Below, piece by piece: positions 14,481-20,227 of a stretch of DNA of 20,558 nucleotides; within the stretch, counting starts at the first letter, position 1, and each line of letters begins with the position of its first letter. The stretch is taken from NCBI GenBank assembly GCA_944386335.1, contig CALXAQ010000148.1, positions 1 to 20,558 of the forward strand, in the 5' to 3' direction. The DNA comes from an uncultured Clostridia bacterium (GTDB lineage Bacteria; Bacillota; Clostridia; TANB77; CAG-508). A program made the translations under genes and the position numbers. The notes under the pieces are model-generated. The model searched no databases and was not told where the DNA came from. It worked only from the letters and a program-made list of their open reading frames with translations.

Positions 14481-14509
14481 ATTTTATAAAATTTTAGAAG
14501 AAAAAACAA
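14481..14509 (-). promoter_or_regulatory. candidate sigma-A promoter of the DUF2207 gene
   Basis: On the minus strand TTGTTT (14509-14504), 17 bases, TAAAAT (14486-14481), about 30 bases before the start codon. Confidence 0.45.
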
Positions 14510-14568
14510 TACATAAGTAACTTTTTCTTAGAAGAAAAAAAGGCAAATAATGTAGAAAAAACATACAA

Positions 14569-14574
14569 TATAAT
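14569..14574 (+). promoter_or_regulatory. -10 element of the feoA promoter
   Basis: A perfect TATAAT at 14569-14574, 30 bases before the feoA ATG. No convincing -35 hexamer is present 16-18 bases upstream, which could mean an activator is needed or the promoter is weak. No clear Fur box was found here. Confidence 0.45.
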
Positions 14575-14603
14575 AGAATCTATAAGAAAGGATGAAAAGA
14601 AAA

Positions 14604-14829
14604 ATGAAATTGAATGAAATAAAGATAGATAAAGAAGTAAAAATACAAAATTTAAAAGTAGAAGAAACTATGAAAACACGTATGCTAGATTTAGGAATGA
14701 TAAAAGGAACTAAAATAAAACCAGTTTTTAAAAGTCCATTAGGTGATCCAACAGCTTATGAGATAAGGCGGAAGTCTAATTTCTATGAGAGAGGAAGATG
14801 CTAGCAAAGTAGAAGTATGCCTTATATAA
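14604..14829 (+). CDS. feoA: FeoA ferrous iron transport accessory protein, +1 frameshift at 14769
   Basis: FeoA is a small cytosolic SH3-like protein that works with the FeoB Fe2+ transporter. The first 55 codons give a normal FeoA (LDLGMIKGTKI, then SPLGDPTAYEIR). Codon 56 is CGG, after which the incoming frame ends at TAG 14814-14816 with an unrelated sequence. Skipping the single C at 14769 continues as GSLISMREEDASKVEVCLI to TAA 14829, the expected FeoA ending, for 74 residues. The DNA on both sides is well conserved, with no other damage. The ATG at 14604 is used; the earlier ATG at 14592 overlaps the only ribosome-binding-like sequence (AAAGGA). A terminator separates it from feoB. It is either a one-base frameshift mutant, a sequencing error, or a gene that needs +1 recoding; the pattern in neighbouring genes favours recoding. 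Confidence 0.85.
14769..14772 (+). other. CGGA frameshift site in feoA
   Basis: Frame 0 reads AGG CGG AAG; family reading is AGG (C) GGA AGT. The extra C at 14769 stands exactly before a glycine codon. The frame-0 stop follows 15 codons later. Confidence 0.75.
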
Positions 14830-14833
14830 TATA

Positions 14834-14874
14834 AAGAAAAATGATACGGTTAAATATGATGTATCATTTTTCTT
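14834..14874 (+). terminator. intrinsic terminator between feoA and feoB
   Basis: Perfect 14-base arms at 14834-14847 (AAGAAAAATGATAC) and 14861-14874, 13-base loop, followed by TTTT. It begins five bases after the restored feoA stop at 14829, a normal distance, which supports 14829 as the true end. It implies that feoB is transcribed by read-through or from a separate promoter at about 14875-14910 that I could not define. Confidence 0.75.
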
Positions 14875-14918
14875 TTTTATAGCATACAGTAGTAATAATA
14901 AATAAGAGGAGGCATATT

Positions 14919-17057
14919 ATGGGACTTACTGCTAATTCCACAGGTAAAAAATTATTGAAACAGAAAATTGCAAAAGAAGATTGTGATTATACAATAGCCA
15001 TTGCTGGTAATCCAAATGTGGGGAAATCCACAGTATTCAATGCACTAACGCGGAATGAAACAGCATACGGGAAATTGGCCAGGAAAAACAGTAGAAAACA
15101 CAAGTGGAATTTGTGAATATGCAGGCAAACATTTTCTATTAGTGGATATTCCAGGAACATATTCAATTATGTCCCATTCAGAGGAAGAGGAAATTGCAAG
15201 AGATTATATTTGCTTTGGAAATCCAGATGCTACGGTAGTTGTGGTAGATGCCACTTGTCTAGAAAGAAACTTGAATTTAGTATATCAAATTATGGAAATT
15301 ACTCCTAAAATTATTGTATGTGTCAATTTATTAGATGAAGCAAAGAAAAAGGGAATACAAGTAGATCTAAAAGAATTGCAAAAACAATTAGGTGTACCAG
15401 TAGTAGGAACGATTGCCAGAAAAAAGAAAACATTAAAACGACTAATAGAAATCGTACAAAAAGTTTGCACAGGAGAAATAAAACCACAGCCTAAACAAAT
15501 TACTTATATACCAGTGATAGAAAATAGTATAGCAATACTGAATAGTAAATTACAAAATATAATACCAAAAGAAAAAAATTATTTATTAAGATGGATATCT
15601 CTAAAAATAATAGATGGAGAACCTAAAATCTTATCTTCTATTCAACAAAATTTAAAAATAAAGATTTATGAAATAGTAGAAAAAGAGATGATAGAAATAG
15701 AAGAAATTTTAAGAAAACAAGATATTTATTCAAAAACAAAAATAGATAAAATAATAACAAGTATTGTATTAACGGCAGAAAAAGTATCAGAACAAGTAAT
15801 ATCTTATAAGAAACATTCTTATCAAGAAAGAGATAGAAAAATAGATAAAATTTTAACTTCTAAAAAATTTGGTATTCCTATTATGCTTCTCTTTTTAGGA
15901 TTTATTTTATGGCTTACAATAGTGGGAGCTAATTATCCATCTAGCTTATTGTCTAGTTTTTTTGAATGGGGAGAAAATCAGTTATTATTAGCATTTGAAT
16001 GGATACATACTCCAACATGGATTACAGGGATAATATTAGATGGAATATATAGAACCGTTACATGGGTAGTATCTGTTATGCTACCTCCTATGGCAATCTT
16101 TTTCCCAATATTTACATTATTGGAGGATTTGGGAGTACTGCCAAGAATTGCTTTTAATTTAGATAAGTATTTTAAGAAAGCATGTAGTTCAGGAAAACAA
16201 GCACTAACTATGTGTATGGGATTAGGTTGTAATGCGGCAGGAGTAGTAGGATGCAGGATTATAGATTCACCAAGAGGAAAATTGATAGGAATTCTAACCA
16301 ATAGTTTTATGCCATGTAATGGAAGATTTCCTTTTTTAATAACTATTGCAACAATTTTTATAGGAAGTTTTTTTACTGGAATTTTTTCCTCCATTGCATC
16401 TACTCTTGCTGTATTAGTTATTATTATTTTAGGAATTGTACTTACATTAGGAGTTTCAAAAATATTATCTAAAACAATACTAAAAGGTTTTCCATCTTCT
16501 TTTATATTAGAATTGCCACCATATCGTAAACCTCAGGTAGGAAAAATTTTAATCAGATCCATTTTTGATAGAACATTATTTGTACTTCGGAAGAGCCATT
16601 AGTGTAGCTATTCCAACAGGGATTGTAATATGGATATTCGCAAATGTACAAATAGGAGAGATTAGTATTTTAAATTATGTAGCTACCTTTCTAGACCCTT
16701 TTGCTAGACTTATGGGTTTAGACGGTTATATCTTAACAGCATTTTTATTGGGCCTTCCAGCAAATGAAATTGTACTTCCTATTATATTAATGAGTTATAT
16801 AGGGCAAGGAACACTAGTAGGAATAGAAAGCAGTAGTATGATAGGAGAAATTTTAGTACAAAATGGTTGGACTCTATTAACACGGTATTAATGTAATGCT
16901 TTTTACACTATTACATTTTCCTTGTAGTACAACATTACTAACTATAAAAAAAGAAGCAGGAGGATGGAAATGGGCGATACTTTCCTTTTTATTGCCAACA
17001 GCATGTGGAATTTTAATCTGTATGATAACAACAGGAATATGGAATGTATTTATTTAG
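14919..17057 (+). CDS. feoB: FeoB ferrous iron transporter, three +1 frameshift sites
   Basis: FeoB is the main bacterial Fe2+ importer: an N-terminal GTPase domain plus a polytopic membrane domain. Joined across three single extra C residues (15051, 16588, 16883) the product is 711 residues, a normal length. G1 is GNPNVGKST (30-38), the switch region HTGNWPGKTVE (49-59), G3 DIPG (76-79) and G4 NLLDE (136-140). The membrane part has the family's two gate motifs, around MGLGCNAAGVVGCRIIDS and NSFMPCNGRFPFLI. The end contains HFPCSTTLLTIKKE and then a last membrane segment. ATG 14919 follows GAGGAGG. Without frame correction it splits into unusable pieces: a 65-residue start, a middle part without start signals and two short tails. 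Everything between the three sites is clean, which argues against ordinary pseudogene decay. Confidence 0.9.
15051..15054 (+). other. CGGA frameshift site 1 in feoB
   Basis: Frame 0 reads ACG CGG AAT; family reading is ACG (C) GGA ATG, giving the conserved NALTGMKQHTGNW junction between G1 and switch I. The inserted C is at 15051 (codon 45). Confidence 0.8.
16588..16591 (+). other. CGGA frameshift site 2 in feoB
   Basis: Frame reads CTT CGG AAG AGC CAT TAG; skipping C16588 gives CTT GGA AGA GCC ATT, the typical FVLGRAISVA. The unshifted frame stops four codons after CGG. Confidence 0.8.
16883..16886 (+). other. CGGT frameshift site 3 in feoB
   Basis: Frame reads ACA CGG TAT TAA; skipping C16883 gives ACA GGT ATT AAT and leads to HFPCSTTLLTIKKE and the final membrane segment, ending TAG 17055-17057. 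Confidence 0.8.
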
Positions 17058-17139
17058 AAGAATAGATTTTATAAGATACAGTGCTTTAATTTTTTAGTAT
17101 TAAGAGTTTTATACAAAATTAAAATTTTTTATCGAAAGG

Positions 17140-17176
17140 AAAAGACTTATCTACTTTAAGCATAGATAAGTCTTTT
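17140..17176. terminator. bidirectional terminator between feoB and rubrerythrin
   Basis: Perfect 14-base arms at 17140-17153 (AAAAGACTTATCTA) and 17163-17176, with a nine-base loop and T-rich sequence on both outer sides. It serves the convergent feoB and rubrerythrin transcripts. Confidence 0.85.
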
Positions 17177-17179
17177 TCT

Positions 17180-17713
17180 TTAATAATTTTCTGCTTTTAT
17201 TTCAAAGTAAGATTGAGGATGTTTGCAAACAGGACAAATAGTAGGAGCTTCTGTACCTACCACAATATGACCACAGTTTCTACATTTCCAGATAACAATA
17301 CTTCCTCTTTTGAATACTTCGCCTTCTTCTAAGTTAGCAAGTAGTTTTCTATATCTTGCTTCGTGCTCTTTTTCTACAGCAGCAATTCCTCTGAATGTAG
17401 CGGCAATTTCTTTAAATCCTTCTTCTTCTGCTTCTTTAGCAAAAGTTGCATACATATCTGTCCATTCGTAGTTTTCACCTGCTGCAGCATCAGCTAGGTT
17501 AGATTTTGTATCACCAATTCCATTTAGATATTTAAAATGTAATTTTGCATGTTCTTTTTCATTTTCAGCTGTTTCAAGAAAAATGGCAGCAATTTGCTCA
17601 TAACCTTCCTTTTTAGCAACACTTGCAAAATAAGTATATTTGTTTCTTGCTTCAGATTCGCCAGCAAATGCAGCTTTTAAATTAGCTTCTGTTTTAGAGC
17701 CTTTTAATTCCAT
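17180..17713 (-). CDS. rubrerythrin
   Basis: A 177-residue rubrerythrin, a cytosolic diiron peroxidase that removes hydrogen peroxide in anaerobes using electrons from rubredoxin or NADH-linked reductases. The ferritin-like domain (about 1-138) has the iron-binding glutamates in GESEARNKY, the two ExxH motifs in ETAENEKEH and AAVEKEH, and a glutamate in the EEEGF region. The C-terminal rubredoxin-like domain has CRNC (about 145-148) and CPVC (about 160-163), which bind one iron. ATG 17713 is preceded by AAAGGAGG. A sigma-A promoter and a Fur/PerR-like palindrome lie upstream, pointing to peroxide- or iron-dependent control, which fits the convergent feoAB. Normal length, no anomalies. Confidence 0.95.
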   Translation of the reverse strand: MELKGSKTEANLKAAFAGESEARNKYTYFASVAKKEGYEQIAAIFLETAENEKEHAKLHFKYLNGIGDTKSNLADAAAGENYEWTDMYATFAKEAEEEGFKEIAATFRGIAAVEKEHEARYRKLLANLEEGEVFKRGSIVIWKCRNCGHIVVGTEAPTICPVCKHPQSYFEIKAENY

Positions 17714-17733
17714 ATTTTTACCTCCTTTAATAA

Positions 17734-17752
17734 ATGAGATTAATTCTCATTT
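17734..17752. promoter_or_regulatory. Fur/PerR-family-like operator upstream of rubrerythrin
   Basis: A 19-bp perfect-armed palindrome: AATGAGA, TTAAT, TCTCATT. It resembles Fur-family boxes (AATGAGAATNATTCTCATT type), and it covers the expected transcription start of the rubrerythrin promoter, where a repressor would block transcription. PerR is the natural candidate for rubrerythrin; the regulator gene itself is not in the window. Confidence 0.65.
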
Positions 17753-17761
17753 TATACTATA

Positions 17762-17790
17762 GTTATATTACAAGAAAGTAAAAAAGTCAA
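17762..17790 (-). promoter_or_regulatory. sigma-A-type promoter of rubrerythrin
   Basis: On the minus strand TTGACT (17790-17785), 17 bases, TATAAC (17767-17762). The palindrome at 17734-17752 lies immediately downstream. Confidence 0.6.
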
Positions 17791-17806
17791 TAAGAAAAAT
17801 TTTCTT

Positions 17807-17835
17807 TTGACAAAATGTTGACAAAAAAATATATT
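17807..17835 (+). promoter_or_regulatory. sigma-A-type promoter of dut
   Basis: TTGACA (17807-17812), 17 bases, TATATT (17830-17835), 35 bases before the dut ATG. A second TTGACA at 17818-17823 lacks a good -10 at the right distance. Confidence 0.65.
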
Positions 17836-17869
17836 AGTGTAGAATAAAAGTGTAAAAGGAGGAAAAAAT

Positions 17870-18331
17870 ATGGATAAAATACGAGGATTTGAAGTAGCGA
17901 AAGGATTTGAAGATAAAAACATAAATTTACCAATACGAAAAACAAAATATGCGGCAGGATATGATATAGAAGCAGCTGAGGATTGTATCATTCATTCCTT
18001 TAAAAAAGGAATGAAACCAACTCTTGTTAAAACAGGACTAAAGGCTTATATGCAAGAAGATGAAGTATTGATCTTAGCTAATAGAAGTTCTAACCCAGGA
18101 AAAAAGGGATTAATTTTAGCAAATAGTATTGGAGTTATAGATAAGGACTATTATGGAAATAGTGATAACGATGGACATATCATGTTTGCTTTTTATAATA
18201 TAAAAGAGGAAGACATAGAAATAAAAAAAGGAGACTGCATAGGTCAAGGAATTTTTCAAAAATACTTTGTAGTAGATAATGATGTAGCAAGAGGAGAAAG
18301 AATAGGAGGATTTGGTTCTACTAGCAGATAG
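17870..18331 (+). CDS. dut: dUTP diphosphatase (trimeric dUTPase)
   Basis: A 153-residue trimeric-type dUTPase, which hydrolyses dUTP to dUMP and pyrophosphate, keeping uracil out of DNA and feeding dTMP synthesis. All five family motifs are visible: motif 1 AAGYDIEAAED (about 28-38), motif 2 NRSSNPGKKG (about 71-80), motif 3 NSIGVIDKDYYG (about 84-95) with the catalytic aspartate, motif 4 IGQGIFQKY, and motif 5 RGERIGGFGSTSR at the C-terminus. The ATG follows AAAGGAGG with normal spacing. It appears monocistronic, with a strong own promoter. Length is typical. No sign of phage origin nearby, so I treat it as a housekeeping gene. Confidence 0.94.
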   Translation: MDKIRGFEVAKGFEDKNINLPIRKTKYAAGYDIEAAEDCIIHSFKKGMKPTLVKTGLKAYMQEDEVLILANRSSNPGKKGLILANSIGVIDKDYYGNSDNDGHIMFAFYNIKEEDIEIKKGDCIGQGIFQKYFVVDNDVARGERIGGFGSTSR

Positions 18332-18369
18332 TCAAATATAAGAAAATTTAGAAAAAAACTAGAAACTAG

Positions 18370-18398
18370 TTGACAAGTAAAGTAAAATAAGGTACAAT
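18370..18398 (+). promoter_or_regulatory. strong sigma-A promoter of the tRNA pair
   Basis: Consensus TTGACA (18370-18375), 17 bases, TACAAT (18393-18398), about 20 bases before tRNA-His. The upstream dyad AACTAGaaaCTAGTT partly overlaps the -35. Confidence 0.8.
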
Positions 18399-18419
18399 AT
18401 TACTTGCATTGTATTGATG

Positions 18420-18496
18420 GTGGATGTAGCGCAGTTGGTTAGAGCGCCAGTTTGTGGCACTGGAGGCCGTGGGTTCGAGTCCCATCTTCCACCCCA
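18420..18496 (+). tRNA. tRNA-His (anticodon GTG)
   Basis: Cloverleaf sequence with D arm, anticodon stem CCAGT/ACTGG around loop TTGTGGC (anticodon GTG), and T arm GTGGGTTCGAGTCCCAT. The acceptor stem is GTGGATG/CTTCCAC with one T-T mismatch, and the extra G-1 at 18419 and discriminator C73 (18493) are the tRNA-His identity elements. CCA is encoded at 18494-18496. Confidence 0.95.
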
Positions 18497-18520
18497 TTAT
18501 TTTACTATATAGGAATACGT

Positions 18521-18595
18521 TGGGCTGTAGCCAAGCGGTAAGGCACCAGACTTTGACTCTGGCATGCGCTAGTTCGAATCTAGCCAGCCCAGCCA
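18521..18595 (+). tRNA. tRNA-Gln (anticodon TTG)
   Basis: Acceptor stem TGGGCTG/CAGCCCA, anticodon arm CCAGA-CTTTGAC-TCTGG (anticodon TTG), T loop TTCGAAT, discriminator G73 at 18592 and encoded CCA at 18593-18595. It is co-transcribed with tRNA-His, 24 bases downstream. Confidence 0.95.
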
Positions 18596-18596
18596 A

Positions 18597-18630
18597 AAAA
18601 TAGCAGATAAGAAATTATCTGTTATTTTTT
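18597..18630 (+). terminator. intrinsic terminator of the tRNA transcript
   Basis: Twelve-base arms at 18599-18610 and 18615-18626 with one G-U pair and a GAAA tetraloop, flanked by A run and T run. It begins directly after the tRNA-Gln CCA. Confidence 0.85.
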
Positions 18631-18722
18631 TTATGTTCGCTAGTAATTTGTTAAGAAATGTTATATAATTTTATACATAAAATTTAAGTTAATAAAATTA
18701 TAATACAAGGAGGAATGATATT

Positions 18723-19289
18723 ATAAAAAAAGATTTAGGAGTACAACCAACTGTGTTTCCAATGCCAGTACTAATGATAGCAACCTATGGAGAAAATAAT
18801 AAGGTAGATGTTATGAATATGGCATGGGGAGGAATTTGTGCAGAAAATATGGTAGCACTTAACATTGATGAAAACCATAAAACAACAGAAAATATTAAGA
18901 AAAGAGGAGTATTTACACTAAGCATTGCAGATATACCACATTTAGACGAATCAGACTTTTTTGGTATTGCTTCTGGTAATAAAATGGAAGATAAATTTGA
19001 AAGAACCCATATGCATGCTAAGAAAAGTATAAGAGTAGATGCACCTATTATTGAAGAATATCCCATCACATTAGAATGCAAAGTAGTAGAGTTTCAACAT
19101 ACCGTTTATGGATTTAGGGTATTAGGAGAAATTCTAAATGTAGTAGCAGATGAAAATGTATTAGATGAAAGAGGAAAAGTAGATCCTACAAAAATAAATG
19201 CTTTTGTGTTTGATCAATTCCAAAATGGATATTATAAAATAGGAGAAAAAGTAGGGCATGCTTGGAAAAATGGAGTAAAATATATGTAG
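18723..19289 (+). CDS. flavin reductase family protein (FMN-binding split barrel), non-AUG start
   Basis: A protein of about 188 residues of the flavin reductase/FMN-binding split-barrel family. These bind FMN and act as flavin reductases or flavoredoxin-type electron carriers; the partner is unknown. Family features: KKDLGVQPTVFPMPVLMIATY at the N-terminus, MNMAWGGICAENMVALNID, FTLSIADIPHLDESDFFGIASG, and the C-terminal YYKIGEKVGHAWKNG. Homologues begin MKKDLG, but here the codon before KKDLG is ATA (18723), preceded by ATT (18720). AAGGAGG at 18707-18713 is correctly spaced for either. The ATG at 18715 is out of frame and closed by TAA after three codons. The first in-frame conventional start, GTG 18753, has no ribosome binding site and would cut the conserved N-terminus. 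I therefore infer an AUA or AUU start. The radical-SAM gene begins one base after its stop. Confidence 0.8.
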   Translation: MKKDLGVQPTVFPMPVLMIATYGENNKVDVMNMAWGGICAENMVALNIDENHKTTENIKKRGVFTLSIADIPHLDESDFFGIASGNKMEDKFERTHMHAKKSIRVDAPIIEEYPITLECKVVEFQHTVYGFRVLGEILNVVADENVLDERGKVDPTKINAFVFDQFQNGYYKIGEKVGHAWKNGVKYM

Positions 19290-19290
19290 T

Positions 19291-20209
19291 ATGAATGATA
19301 TGGAAAGATATAGACACTTAAATGAATATTTGAAAGAAAAATTTGGAGAACGTACGCTAAAAATTTGTGTAGATGGAGGTTTTACATGTCCAAATAGAGA
19401 TGGCACTTTAGGATATGGAGGCTGTATCTATTGTAGTGAGAAAGGTTCAGGAGAGTTAATAAAACGGAGGAAAGGATATACAGTCACAAGTAAAAGATTA
19501 TTTTGCTTCCTATAGAGCCCAAAGAGCTAACAAATTTATTGTTTATTTCCAAAATTTTACCAACACATATGATACGGTAGAGAATTTAAAAAGAAAATAT
19601 GATGCTGCTTTGATAGATGATAGAATAGTAGGATTAGAAATAGGTACAAGACCAGATTGCATTACAGAAGAAATTGCTAAATTGCTCAAAACTTATACCA
19701 AAAAGTATTATGTATGTGTAGAATTGGGGTTGCAAACAAGTAATGATAAGATAGGAGAAATCCTTCATAGAGGTTATACAAGCAAACAATTTACAGAGGC
19801 AGTAGAAACATTAAATAGGTACGGAATAGACGTAGTGGCACATATGATGATAGGGCTTCCAAAAGAAACAAAAGAGGACATTTTGGAGACAGTACATTTT
19901 ATTAATCAGCATAAAGTGCAAGGAATAAAAATTCATAGTACTTATGTGGTAGAAAATACCGTGCTTGCAGAAATGTATCGAAAAGGCGAGTATAAACCAT
20001 TAGAACTAGATGATTATATAGAAGATTTAATAGATGTAATAACACATTTAAGACCAGATATCATCGTTCATAGAATTTCAGGCGATGCACCAAAGCAGCT
20101 TTTAGTAGCACCCTATTGGAATAAACACAAAATGTGGATTTTACATGGTTTTGAGAAAAGATTTCGAGGTAGAGATTTATGGCAAGGAAAGTATTACAAA
20201 AATAATTAG
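19291..20209 (+). CDS. TIGR01212-type radical SAM protein, +1 frameshift at 19465
   Basis: A 305-residue radical-SAM protein when one extra C (19465) is skipped. The family (TIGR01212, YhcC-like) has an unassigned reaction. The cluster motif is FTCPNRDGTLGYGGCIYCS, with C33, C45 and C48 as 4Fe-4S ligands. Frame 0 then meets CGG at codon 59 and ends at TAG 19513-19515. Skipping the C gives GGKDIQSQVKDYFASY, then KFIVYFQNFTNTYDT and EIGTRPDCIT, joining without a gap to the downstream part (VELGLQTSND, VVAHMMIGLPKETKED, VHRISGDAPKQLLVAPYW). The start ATG 19291 lies one base after the flavin reductase stop, suggesting coupling; no good ribosome binding site is seen. Apart from the extra C, the gene looks intact. 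Confidence 0.87.
19465..19468 (+). other. CGGA frameshift site in the radical-SAM gene
   Basis: Frame 0 reads AAA CGG AGG AAA; the family frame is AAA (C) GGA GGA AAG. The extra C is at 19465, directly before a glycine codon. Confidence 0.8.
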
Positions 20210-20227
20210 AAAGAAAGGACAAAAAAT

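Noticed and set aside
15978..16394. Antisense 138-residue ORF within feoB
   Set aside because: It is a shadow of the feoB coding frame with no ribosome binding site or recognisable domain.
15055..16602. Separate 515-residue protein starting at the ATG at 15055
   Set aside because: It starts in the middle of the FeoB GTPase domain without a ribosome binding site; it is the continuation of feoB after the C at 15051.
14604..17057. feoA and feoB as ordinary decayed pseudogenes
   Set aside because: All lesions are of one kind (C before GGN), with no other stops, deletions or motif loss; neutral decay would not do this. It remains possible that they are sequencing errors.
18366..18596. Minus-strand ORF across the tRNA genes
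   Set aside because: It overlaps two clear tRNA genes; such translations are common artefacts of tRNA sequence.
14769..19468. Stop-codon readthrough or selenocysteine/pyrrolysine insertion
   Set aside because: The downstream coding sequence is in a different frame, the stops vary in type and distance, and no insertion element is seen; readthrough would not restore the proteins.
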